This document shows positions 56,542 to 64,000 of a stretch of 64,000 nucleotides of DNA, one piece after another. Made by a program: the position numbers and the translations under genes. Location: contig JAJZDI010000005.1 of the NCBI GenBank assembly GCA_021806045.1, forward strand, positions 119,843 through 183,842. The letters are read 5' to 3'. Source of the DNA: Actinomycetes bacterium. GTDB taxonomy: Bacteria > Actinomycetota > Acidimicrobiia > Acidimicrobiales > RAAP-2. Below the pieces are notes generated by a model. It did no database searches. It had not been told where the DNA came from and saw only the letters and a program-made list of their open reading frames with translations. Each line of letters begins with the position of its first letter. Positions within the stretch are counted from its first letter, which is position 1.

Positions 56542-57771
56542 ATGGCGGGAAGCATCAGGCAGCGGGGTCCAGGACGGTGGCAGGTGCGGGTGTCGGCGGG
56601 CCGTGATCCGGCCACCGGTCGCTACCGGTACGTGACCGCGTCCGTCGAGGGCGGCAAGCGCGACGCCCAGCGGGCGGCAGCGAAGCTCGAGCACGAGGTC
56701 CGCGAGGGTCGAGCGTCGGGGGAGCGGGGGACCGTGTCCGACCTCCTGGAGAAGTGGATGGCGCACCTCGAGGCCCAGGGACGGGCGCCGACGACCATGG
56801 TGCGCTACCGGTCGGCCATCGACGTCCGGATCGCCCCCGCCCTCGGCCACCTGAAGGTGACCGACCTCACCGCCGCCGACCTCGACGCCTTCTACGCCGG
56901 GCTGTTGCGACAGGGGCTCCAGCCCCTGTCCGTTCGCAAGTGCCATGCCGTGCTGTCGGCTGCGCTCCACCAGGCCGAGAAGTGGGGGTGGGTCGACCGC
57001 AACCCCATCGTGCGCTCGTCACCCCCGCCCGCACGCCAGCGCGAGATTGTTCCGCCGACTGTCGACGAGGTCCGGCTACTTCTCGTGGAGTGCGAGCGCC
57101 TCAATCCCGACCTGGCCCGCCTCTTCTACGTGGCCGCTACCACCGGTTGCCGGCGAGGCGAGCTCTGCGGGCTGCAGTGGGGCGACGTCGACCTCGAACA
57201 GGCCACGCTGCTCGTCGCTCGGTCGATCTCGGACACCCCGGGGAGCGTCGTCGTGAAGGACACGAAGACTCACCAGGCACGTCGCATCGCGCTCGACCCT
57301 TCGACGGTCGAGGTCCTCCGGGCGCACCGGGCCGAGGTAGACGCACGAGCGGCCGCTGCCGGGACGACGATCAGGCCGCACGGGTTCGTGTGGTCCCAGG
57401 AAGTCGACGCGTCCGCGCCCTACCGACCCATCCGGGTCTCCGGGACGTTCCGCAGCGTCCGGGACAAGCTCGGGCTCGAGCACGTCACCTTCCACGGCCT
57501 GCGTCACTTCTCGGCGACAGCGCTTGCCGGCAGGGGCGTGGGCATCCGTACGATCGCGGGCCGGCTGGGACACGCCAACCCGAACCTGACGCTCCGCACT
57601 TACGCCCACTTCCTCGAGGCGGCCGACCGGGAGGCGGCAAACGTGATGGGCGAGCTCGCTGCGGGGTTCAGCCCGGTCATCGGTGGCCCGGCGTCGTCCA
57701 CGTTGCCGACGGTCGAGGTGCCGCGGGCGACGACGGCGAGCGAGGGCGCTGAGGTACCGAACAGGGGGTGA
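56542..57771 (+). CDS. Tyrosine-type site-specific integrase
   Basis: This 409-residue recombinase has an N-terminal arm-binding AP2-like domain (GSIRQRGPGRWQVRVSAGRDPATGRYRYVTASVEGGKRDAQ), a core-binding SAM-like domain (about 60-160: TVSDLLEKWMAHLEAQGRAPTTMVRYRSAI) and the catalytic domain. The catalytic residues are visible: Arg in ATTGCRRGELCGLQW, Lys in VKDTKTHQARRI, HGLRH, the His in LGHANPNLT, and the nucleophile Tyr in RTYAHFLEAADREAA. It is intact and full length. Next to tRNA-Ser it marks the left end of an integrative element. Confidence 0.95.
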   Translation: MAGSIRQRGPGRWQVRVSAGRDPATGRYRYVTASVEGGKRDAQRAAAKLEHEVREGRASGERGTVSDLLEKWMAHLEAQGRAPTTMVRYRSAIDVRIAPALGHLKVTDLTAADLDAFYAGLLRQGLQPLSVRKCHAVLSAALHQAEKWGWVDRNPIVRSSPPPARQREIVPPTVDEVRLLLVECERLNPDLARLFYVAATTGCRRGELCGLQWGDVDLEQATLLVARSISDTPGSVVVKDTKTHQARRIALDPSTVEVLRAHRAEVDARAAAAGTTIRPHGFVWSQEVDASAPYRPIRVSGTFRSVRDKLGLEHVTFHGLRHFSATALAGRGVGIRTIAGRLGHANPNLTLRTYAHFLEAADREAANVMGELAAGFSPVIGGPASSTLPTVEVPRATTASEGAEVPNRG

Positions 57772-57936
57772 CGGCACTGCGCATGTCAGCGTGGTGTGAC
57801 CGTCGCAAGCGGATGACCGTGCGTCCGAGGGTGCGCCCGAACGAACGGGCTCCACGGGACCCTGGCCACCACGACGCCGCAGTGGGACCACCTCAGATCA
57901 CGACCGGAAGCGACCCCGCTCCAGGCCGAGGCGCCG

Positions 57937-58365
57937 ATGGTCGATGATCCTCAGATGGGCCGGCGACCACGAGGGCGACGTACGGCCGGCGGCGGTCCGG
58001 GCCTCTTCGAGTTCCGCATCCTCTTGTGGCTGGTCGTTGCCGCCTGTCTCCCGTTCACCGGTAGCGCCACCTTGTTCCGGGACGTCTTCGGGCTCGGTTG
58101 GCCGGTGGCGGTGCCGCTCGGTATCGCCACGGGGAGCGTCTTCTACGTCGCCGTCATCTTCGGGTTGCGGAGGCTCAGGCGCCCGACAAAGGGTCCGTGT
58201 CCGCCCCGGCTTCGCTCCGAGAGTAGGTGCGGACCGCCCCATCCCCTGCCTCAGCCGAGGTGGGGCGGGTCGCAACGGGGCGCTGCCGGGATCAGATGGC
58301 GTGGAGAAGCTGTCGATTCCCGGGGTGCACGATCGGCCCCCGACCAAGCGGCTCTTCGGATTTGA
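57937..58365 (+). CDS. Possible small two-span membrane protein
   Basis: This 142-residue frame has two hydrophobic stretches (FRILLWLVVAACLPFTGSA and WPVAVPLGIATGSVFYVAVIFGL) in the first 80 residues. After that the sequence is basic, proline-rich and not protein-like, as if an original stop had been lost. No family is recognised. The opposite strand is also open here (57898-58449) but its translation is compositionally odd. Treat it as doubtful. Confidence 0.3.
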   Translation: MVDDPQMGRRPRGRRTAGGGPGLFEFRILLWLVVAACLPFTGSATLFRDVFGLGWPVAVPLGIATGSVFYVAVIFGLRRLRRPTKGPCPPRLRSESRCGPPHPLPQPRWGGSQRGAAGIRWRGEAVDSRGARSAPDQAALRI

Positions 58366-58376
58366 ACGGGGTCGAC
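58350..58376 (+). repeat. ISL3-like terminal inverted-repeat sequence (left copy)
   Basis: GGCTCTTCGGATTTGAACGGGG at 58350-58371 has the form of ISL3-family ends (GGCTCTTC...). It matches the sequence at 63881-63902 at 18 of 22 positions, in the same orientation. No transposase is attached to this copy. Confidence 0.6.
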
Positions 58377-58794
58377 CCGGCTGCGTGGCTATGGGTGCTC
58401 GCGATCGCCGTCTGCCCATGAACGGCACCTCGGGGATAGCCGTGGCCACCTTGAAAGGCGCGCGTTCTGGGCTACCGGCGGTCGTGCGTCAGGCGAGCCG
58501 AGCGCCGGTTCTGTGACCCTTCTCGGTCTACCGTCCAGCGAGGCCGCGTGTGATTCTGCCTGCGATCAGCCCGATCAAACCCACTTGAGCAGAGAGACAG
58601 GACCGGCGATCGGCTCTCAGCGGCTGGGGGGCCAGGCTCGCCCGATTCTGTCGCACCCCTCCTTCTACAGTGGTGGTCATGACAGCTACACCCTCGCTCT
58701 GTCGGAGGGGGATACGTACCAGGACAGATCGGATGGTTGGCATAAACAGGCCGAGGGTGATGTTCCAACGCCGGACCGTAGGGGAACCCGCGGC
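58366..58794. other. Accessory DNA without a supported gene
   Basis: These 429 bases between the ISL3-like end and the hsdM remnant hold no convincing gene, tRNA or hairpin. The base composition becomes less GC-rich towards the right. Confidence 0.5.
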
Positions 58795-59244
58795 GTGAGC
58801 AAACTGACGCTTCCCCAACTCGAACGGCACCGCCTCGCCGCAGCCGACATTCTCCGGGACTCCATGGAGGCTTCTGCCTACAAGGAATACATCCTCGGCA
58901 TGCTGTTCCTAAAGTACGCCTCGGACGAGTTCGAGATCGAGCACGACGAGGTCGTCTCAGAGCAACTCGATAAGGGCAGGTCACAGGTCGGCGCCGAGGC
59001 CCGTGCTAAATCGCCGGCGTTCTACAAGACCTTCTCCGTCCCGAAGGAGGCCCGCTGGCCCCAGATGCGGGACCTCCTGCACAAGGGCCATCGGAGACGG
59101 CCCCAATACCGCGCTCCCAGCCCTGGAGCACCACAACTTGGCAGGGTCATGCCAGACTATGAGGATCGTCGGACCCACTTTGCTCGGCTTGGCCCTTCCC
59201 TCTGGTTCGGCCTTGAGGCGGAGTCGAGCGCTGGAGCGCAGTAA
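58795..59244 (+). pseudogene. hsdM: Type I restriction-modification methyltransferase N-terminus (hsdM remnant)
   Basis: From GTG 58795 the frame encodes about 98 residues of an HsdM N-terminal domain: [44 protein letters not shown], then [29 protein letters not shown] single extra G in the GGG at 59085-59087 shifts the frame; without it the family continues as [20 protein letters not shown]. The rest of HsdM, with the SAM and NPPY motifs, is absent. The shifted frame runs on to a TAA overlapping the helicase ATG (TAATG). No hsdS or hsdR is present in the window. Confidence 0.8.
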
Positions 59245-61958
59245 TGGCTACGGTCGACTCCCAGATCCGCAGCATCGGCGTCAACATCTCCGGCAACATC
59301 GACGCACTGGCTGATGACCGACCGCTGCTGGCTCAGAATCTGCTCTCTCAGCTTCGGAACCTGGTCGAGGCGGTCGCGGTCCGCCTCCACTTGGGCAACG
59401 GCGACGCGGAATTTCACTACGACCTGACGAAGGCAGCGGTTGGCTGGGCAGGCACCCAGGGCAAGCAGATCAATTTCCTGCACCGCTTTCACAAACTGCT
59501 CCAGATGAGCGCATCGCACTACACGCTCGAGGGTGACGCATCTGAACGGCTGATGTTGAAGTACTACGAGTACCTGTTGCGGACGCGCACGCTGTTGCGT
59601 GAAGCGTGTGACATCGACATCATCGGCAACCTTGAGAGGTTCCCGGTCGATCTCGACCCGTCGCTGCGCGAGTACCACCAGAAGATTGCGGAGCGAATCG
59701 AAGCTTCCCGCGTCCTGACCGACGACCAGGGTCAGCGGAACCGCTACTACGTCAACAAGGTGCGCCCGTTCTTCACCGGCGGCGGGATCTACTACGAGGT
59801 GACGTTCTCGAACATCAGCGACCGGATCAACAAGTTCGACCGCATGATCGCCTTCACCGATGTCGACATGACCGACGAGTATGCAGCGAACCTGACGTTG
59901 CTGGCGGACGCGATCACGGTTCTTGGTCAGACCATGCCGATCACGATTATCCGGACTTGGGAGGTGTCCATTCGGCCCTGCGAGCTCAACAACTTCGCCA
60001 GGATCCTCGGCCACTCGATTGCCGCTAGCTCCGGTAGTGCCGAGTACCGGAACCTCATGAGGTTCCTGACCGACACGTCGTCCAATCTTCTCGATCTCAT
60101 GGACGTAGATGACCTTAGCTACAACCAGATCAAGGGCGCCATCACCGAGCGCGTAGCGAAGCCGCTGATCTTCCCGGTACTCGACCAGGCTCGCCAACTC
60201 ATCCGGGCGAAGTCGGCGGGCGAGAACATGCTCCGCTACCTCATGCTCCAGATGAACAACCGGATCCTCAAGCTGCAGTTCGATGGGGAGGGCTGCCCAT
60301 ACCTGTCAAACTTAAAGCTCTCCTGGAGCTGCAAGCCCTTCGACACCATGCCGTTTTGCACCTCCGCCCGACATCACAATCCCCGCTTCGTAGATCTCGC
60401 CGCGAGCTTGGATGCCACCGGACGGACCCACGAGTTGCTCGCACGCAGAGTGAAGAACAACGTCGAGCGACACGGAATGCTCTATACCCCCGTGGCGGAC
60501 CTCAAAGGCTTCGGCTCCGTCGACGATTTAGTGGCGCAGTACAACGGAAATGTCTACTACAAGCATCCGGGACGCAAGCTCATCCAGGACAAGGGCCACG
60601 TCTTCATGCGGGAGTACGAGGACGGCACCGTCGACATCATCAAGAAGCTTCAGGAGTACGTCACTTCAGGGGTGGACGGGTACAAGGATGCCATCGAGCG
60701 TTGGCTCGGGGAGACGCCGCTCAAGATCGATGACGAATTCAAGCGGGCGGCACTGAAGAAGCTGTTCGCCCAGTCACGTGTCGCTCTGATCTACGGCGCC
60801 GCCGGCACGGGCAAGTCCACGATGGTCAACTACATCGCCAACTACTTCGGCGACAAGAAGAAGCTCTTCCTCGCACACACAAACCCGGCCAAGGACAACC
60901 TCGAGCGCAAGGTTGCTGCTCAGAACACCGAGTTCCGCACCATTTCCAGCCAGGCCTGGCGGACCGGGATACAGCCGGAGTACGACGTGCTCGTGATCGA
61001 CGAATGCAGCACCGTCGATAACGCCAATCTTCTGAAAGTGCTGGAGAACACGTCCTTCAAACTGCTGGTGCTGGTCGGTGACGTCTACCAGATCGAGTCG
61101 ATCCAGTTCGGAAATTGGTTCAGCATTATCCGGTCGTTCGTACCGGCGGACTCGGTCTTCGAACTCACGAAGCCATTCCGGACCAGCAACACAGCGCTGC
61201 TCGATTTCTGGGCCAAAGTACGCCATCTTGAGGACGGCATCGATGAGGTGATCGCGCAGAATGGGTATTCGGCTGTACTCGACCAGTCGCTTTTCGAAGC
61301 TCAGCGAGCGGACGAGATCATTCTGTGTCTGAACTACGACGGGCTGTACGGCATCAACAACGTGAACCGCTTCCTCCAGAGCAGTAACCCTGGTAAGGCC
61401 GTGGTGTGGGGTGCAGCGACCTACAAGGTCGGCGACCCAGTGCTGTTCAACGAGATCGACCGGTTCAAGCCGGTCATGTACAACAACCTCAAGGGCCGGA
61501 TCGTGGACGTCGTCCTGCATGCCGATCGGGTTCAGTTCGAGGTCTGGCTGGATCGCAGCGTCACGGCCTTTGATGTCGACGGCTTCGATTTGCGCTACGT
61601 GAGCGATTCGACCGTCCAGTTCGACGTGTACTACCGAGGGAGTACCGACGAGGACGACGAAGTGGTCAACACCGCCGTGCCCTTCCAAGTCGCCTACGCC
61701 GTCTCAATCCACAAGGCGCAGGGCTTGGAGTACGACTCAGTCAAGATCGTTATCACTGACGCCAACGAAGAGGACATCACGCACAGCATCTTCTACACGG
61801 CGGTGACCCGATCTCGTGAGCGTCTTAGGATCTTCTGGACTCCCGAGACGCAGCAGGCCGTCCTGAAGAGCCTCCAGCGAACCACTAACCATAAGGACGC
61901 CGCGCTCCTGTCTAGGCGTCGAGGACTGACTCCGGCCCGACTGTCGCGGAGCCGGTAA
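59244..61958 (+). CDS. SF1 helicase/ATPase with a long unassigned N-terminal region
   Basis: This 904-residue protein has a C-terminal RecD/UvrD-type SF1 motor. Walker A is GAAGTGKST (residues 518-526), Walker B is VLVIDECSTV (DE at 586-587), motif III-like LVLVGDVYQIESIQFG, a KPFRTSN motif IV, SIHKAQGLEYDSV (about 820-832) and YTAVTRSRERL (from 851) as motif VI. Residues 1-470 match no domain I recognise; they are helical at first (NLLSQLRNLVEAVAVRLHLG), then mixed. It is coupled by TAATG to the hsdM remnant and followed 8 bases later by a TOPRIM-like protein. Likely an anti-phage or DNA-processing helicase; the role is unproven. Confidence 0.85.
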   Translation: MATVDSQIRSIGVNISGNIDALADDRPLLAQNLLSQLRNLVEAVAVRLHLGNGDAEFHYDLTKAAVGWAGTQGKQINFLHRFHKLLQMSASHYTLEGDASERLMLKYYEYLLRTRTLLREACDIDIIGNLERFPVDLDPSLREYHQKIAERIEASRVLTDDQGQRNRYYVNKVRPFFTGGGIYYEVTFSNISDRINKFDRMIAFTDVDMTDEYAANLTLLADAITVLGQTMPITIIRTWEVSIRPCELNNFARILGHSIAASSGSAEYRNLMRFLTDTSSNLLDLMDVDDLSYNQIKGAITERVAKPLIFPVLDQARQLIRAKSAGENMLRYLMLQMNNRILKLQFDGEGCPYLSNLKLSWSCKPFDTMPFCTSARHHNPRFVDLAASLDATGRTHELLARRVKNNVERHGMLYTPVADLKGFGSVDDLVAQYNGNVYYKHPGRKLIQDKGHVFMREYEDGTVDIIKKLQEYVTSGVDGYKDAIERWLGETPLKIDDEFKRAALKKLFAQSRVALIYGAAGTGKSTMVNYIANYFGDKKKLFLAHTNPAKDNLERKVAAQNTEFRTISSQAWRTGIQPEYDVLVIDECSTVDNANLLKVLENTSFKLLVLVGDVYQIESIQFGNWFSIIRSFVPADSVFELTKPFRTSNTALLDFWAKVRHLEDGIDEVIAQNGYSAVLDQSLFEAQRADEIILCLNYDGLYGINNVNRFLQSSNPGKAVVWGAATYKVGDPVLFNEIDRFKPVMYNNLKGRIVDVVLHADRVQFEVWLDRSVTAFDVDGFDLRYVSDSTVQFDVYYRGSTDEDDEVVNTAVPFQVAYAVSIHKAQGLEYDSVKIVITDANEEDITHSIFYTAVTRSRERLRIFWTPETQQAVLKSLQRTTNHKDAALLSRRRGLTPARLSRSR

Positions 61959-61966
61959 GGCCCACT

Positions 61967-63775
61967 ATGACGCCTGCCCATCGATCGTCAGCGCCAGGCG
62001 CATCGCTGATTCCCCAGGAGCAAGGCAACGGGCCGACCCTGACACGCGGAGACAACGATGCTCTCGACGCCTTGGCAATTCTCGCTCGTCCGTGGGTGTT
62101 CACGCAGTCGCATCCACTGACGACGTCGGATTTCATCAATGAGGCGAAGGAGCTTGGGATCGATCTGGATCCCGCAACACTTCGTGAGCTCTATCGCCGT
62201 GGGTACGTTCGCCCCCTCGTCGAGCTCATGACTCGTACAGTGGCAGCGCCAAGAGAGGTACCGCCGGGACCGGCACCGGGAAGCACGACACTCGCCGCGA
62301 TCTACCGCTCTCTCGAAACTGGCCGCATCCGTGATCTAGCTCGGACCCCCTACCGACGACAGCTCCGCTTTGACACCCGACGACTGGACGACCCACCCGG
62401 ATGGCAGAACGGGCTGATCTACAGCTTTTGGCAGCTCCTGGCAGTCGCCGACCTGCGATCGATCCTGCAGCAGCGCAAAGTCATCGGTCCGTATGAGCGT
62501 CGCCGCGTGATCCTGCCGGCCATCACCGACTGGTCGCTCCAGAGAGTTGAGCTCTCGGCTCGCTTCGCTATGGTCCTGACTGCGTTGGAGCCGGCGTACT
62601 TCCCTTCTGTAGTACCTGAGTGGTTGCACCTCATGAGTGCGGACGCCGAACAGTGGAGAGAATTCCGCAAGAGATTTGATCCGGTCGAAGCAGCATCGAC
62701 CCTTGGCGTAACCGCACCGGAAGTCAAGAACTACGCCGAGTCAATGCTCAGCCAAGCTCGCCGAGCCGACCCGACAGGGGACTGGTCCCAGCTAATCCGG
62801 CGAGGCTCCAAGGATTCTTGGAAGACCTTGACCGGGGAGGCTCGGGCCGCGCACAACCTCCGACTCGCCGCAGAGATCTTGCTGCTCTTCTACGAACACC
62901 TCGTCGAGGAAGACCAAGCCCCGCCATTGCCGACCATTGACGGGATGGCCCGGCATCCACTACACGAGCGTATCTCCGATCGAAGCGGCAAAGAACTCGA
63001 TCGGCTGCTTGGTGGCTTTGGCATCTCGCCCCACCCCGGAGTCGTGTTCGTCGTGGAAGGCGAAGCAGAGGAGCTAATCGTGCCGAGGGTGTTCGACCAC
63101 CTGGGCATCTGCAGAGCACCTGACTTGGTCCGGGTGTTATGCATGCGTGGCGCGGCCAAGCACAAGCAGCTGCCCCTGGTCGCGGCCGCCACCGCCGCTC
63201 CCATCGTGGGCGAACGCCGCAGAGATAGCTACGACATGATTCGGCCGCCAACACGGCTCCTCATCGCGATTGATCGCGACCAGCCGTGGGACACCCCGGA
63301 GAAGGTCCAGCAGCGCCGAAAACTCATTCTCGACGAGATCCGGAAGGTGCTCGCTGCTCAAGGTGCCGTCGTACGTGATGACGACCTGGAGGAGCTCGTC
63401 CTCGTTCGCCAGTGGCACGCGAAATGCTTCGAGTTCGCCCACTTCTCCGACGATGAGCTTGCCGACGCCATGATGGCCATCCACCCAACGTGCGGCTGGC
63501 TGGATCGCGACTCGCTGATTGCAAAGATCGCAGTTGTCCGCTTGCGGGGACTCGACGTTGAAGCCGTCTGGGATGCGGACTGGATACCGAAGCCGTCCAA
63601 GACCGACCTGGCCAAGGCCCTCTGGCCTGTGTTGGCAGCACAGATCGATGCGGCACAGCAGGACCCCAACGCCGCTGTGCCTGAGGTCGTCAAGGTGGTG
63701 ATCGAGGGCTACCAACTCGCCAAGCGAGCGACGATCGGCAACTTCGTGATCCGAGCGAGCGAGGCCGAGGACTAG
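61967..63775 (+). CDS. TOPRIM-fold protein, probable nuclease partner of the helicase
   Basis: This 602-residue protein carries a TOPRIM-like core in its second half. GVVFVVEGEAEELIVPRVFDHLGI gives the conserved Glu (E364 or E366), and LLIAIDRDQPWD gives the Asp-x-Asp pair (D436, D438), the layout of OLD-family nucleases. The N-terminal 350 residues, including SDFINEAKELGIDLDPATLRELYRRGYV, match nothing I know and contain no Walker A, unlike OLD or GajA proteins, which carry an ABC ATPase. It starts 8 bases after the helicase stop. A metal-dependent DNA nuclease working with that helicase is the most direct reading, but remains inference. Confidence 0.78.
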   Translation: MTPAHRSSAPGASLIPQEQGNGPTLTRGDNDALDALAILARPWVFTQSHPLTTSDFINEAKELGIDLDPATLRELYRRGYVRPLVELMTRTVAAPREVPPGPAPGSTTLAAIYRSLETGRIRDLARTPYRRQLRFDTRRLDDPPGWQNGLIYSFWQLLAVADLRSILQQRKVIGPYERRRVILPAITDWSLQRVELSARFAMVLTALEPAYFPSVVPEWLHLMSADAEQWREFRKRFDPVEAASTLGVTAPEVKNYAESMLSQARRADPTGDWSQLIRRGSKDSWKTLTGEARAAHNLRLAAEILLLFYEHLVEEDQAPPLPTIDGMARHPLHERISDRSGKELDRLLGGFGISPHPGVVFVVEGEAEELIVPRVFDHLGICRAPDLVRVLCMRGAAKHKQLPLVAAATAAPIVGERRRDSYDMIRPPTRLLIAIDRDQPWDTPEKVQQRRKLILDEIRKVLAAQGAVVRDDDLEELVLVRQWHAKCFEFAHFSDDELADAMMAIHPTCGWLDRDSLIAKIAVVRLRGLDVEAVWDADWIPKPSKTDLAKALWPVLAAQIDAAQQDPNAAVPEVVKVVIEGYQLAKRATIGNFVIRASEAED

Positions 63776-63830
63776 CGGATCCCCAGCGACTCGATTGCCT
63801 TTCGCACCGGAAGTCTGCCGATATCTCGTC

Positions 63831-63851
63831 TACCCTGGCTACCGCAGGGTA
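63831..63851. terminator. Hairpin after the helicase-TOPRIM operon
   Basis: TACCCTG (63831-63837) and CAGGGTA (63845-63851) form a 7-bp stem with a 7-nt loop, 55 bases after the TOPRIM stop. Confidence 0.5.
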
Positions 63852-63880
63852 AGCCCCGCATCTGGATGCCACGCATATGC

Positions 63881-63909
63881 GGTTCTTCGGATCTCAGCGG
63901 GGTGAGACC
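63881..63909 (+). repeat. ISL3-like terminal inverted-repeat sequence (IS end)
   Basis: GGTTCTTCGGATCTCAGCGGGG at 63881-63902 lies just outside the stop codon of an ISL3-type transposase and resembles the copy at 58350. It marks the left end of an insertion sequence that continues past the window. Confidence 0.65.
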
Positions 63910-64000
63910 GTTCCGAGCAGGCTCCAGTTCGGCTTGCCGGCGTAGAGGAGCGCGCGGATCCGGTAGTTCCGGAACGACACCAGCCCGAACGCGACGCGCT
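63894..64000 (-). CDS. ISL3-family transposase, C-terminal end (partial)
   Basis: The minus strand from the window edge reads RVAFGLVSFRNYRIRALLYAGKPNW and ends SLLGTVSPR before a TGA at 63894-63896. FxNYRxRxLLYAGKPNW is the closing segment of ISL3-type (IS204/IS1001/IS1096/IS1165) DDE transposases. Only 34 codons are visible, so whether the element is intact cannot be told. The stop falls within the element's terminal repeat, as is usual for short insertion sequences. Confidence 0.75.
   Translation of the reverse strand, partial: RVAFGLVSFRNYRIRALLYAGKPNWSLLGTVSPR

Noticed and set aside
57898..58449. Minus-strand 183-codon frame in the island
   Set aside because: Acidic, Pro/Gly/Arg-rich shadow composition without domain. 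The opposite frame at least shows two membrane-like segments.
59244..63775. Direct assignment of the operon as Gabija
   Set aside because: GajA has an ABC ATPase joined to TOPRIM and GajB is a plain UvrD-like helicase of about 500 residues. Here the TOPRIM protein lacks a Walker A and the helicase has about 470 extra residues, so the name would overstate the evidence.

Overview
The window is high-GC actinobacterial DNA, most probably from the class Acidimicrobiia. Supporting signs are the gene order lysS ... clpC - radA - disA - carD - ispD - ispF - rlmB, ergothioneine genes, hemQ, a DUF222 HNH endonuclease, tRNA genes without an encoded CCA end, and a secreted protein whose C-terminal GYWLVASDGG-type repeats I associate with that class. 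No species can be named from the sequence alone.

Layout. (1) 1-11.7 kb is a conserved core block: the 3' end of coaX, lysS, a repeat-tailed secreted protein, a polyprenyl diphosphate synthase facing clpC, then radA, disA, carD, ispD, ispF and rlmB. (2) 11.9-19.2 kb holds a large beta-helix surface protein, a DUF427 protein, egtD and egtB (ergothioneine), an AhpD-like protein and a glyoxalase-fold protein. (3) 19.4-28.8 kb is an accessory island between two decayed IS66 transposase copies in the same orientation. It carries a fatty acyl-AMP ligase, divergently transcribed from a tightly coupled ACP / SnoaL-like / GNAT operon, a six-cysteine secreted protein and an ABC-2 type exporter operon; tRNA-Thr(UGU) follows. 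(4) 29-46 kb is chromosomal again: a LytR_C protein, trehalose genes otsB and otsA (convergent, separated by a 19-bp repeat array), a DUF2079 membrane protein, a GpgS-like glycosyltransferase, a SAM riboswitch controlling a threonine-synthase-like gene coupled to a MoaD/ThiS-like gene, groEL under a perfect CIRCE operator, hemQ, larE, a NIL-domain protein, a Nudix hydrolase, a GNAT, a conserved unknown and an arylsulfatase. (5) 46.4-56.1 kb: an unknown membrane protein, a DUF222 HNH endonuclease, larC-larB, pheA, an acyl-CoA dehydrogenase, a serine beta-lactamase-fold hydrolase and an erythromycin-esterase-family protein. (6) 56.36 kb to the end is an integrative element at tRNA-Ser(UGA): a tyrosine integrase, a frameshifted hsdM remnant, then a two-gene operon of a RecD/UvrD-type SF1 helicase with a long unassigned N-terminus and a TOPRIM-type protein, bounded by two ISL3-like terminal sequences, with the C-terminus of an ISL3 transposase at the window edge.

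The most promising candidates for something undescribed are the helicase plus TOPRIM operon, which resembles Gabija in parts but not in architecture, and the SAM-riboswitch / ThrC-like / sulfur-carrier operon, which suggests a methionine or homocysteine role for a protein that would normally be annotated as threonine synthase. Two sequence habits recur: leaderless-type promoters (a TANNNT hexamer 6-8 nt before the start codon) and short tandem repeats at gene ends.
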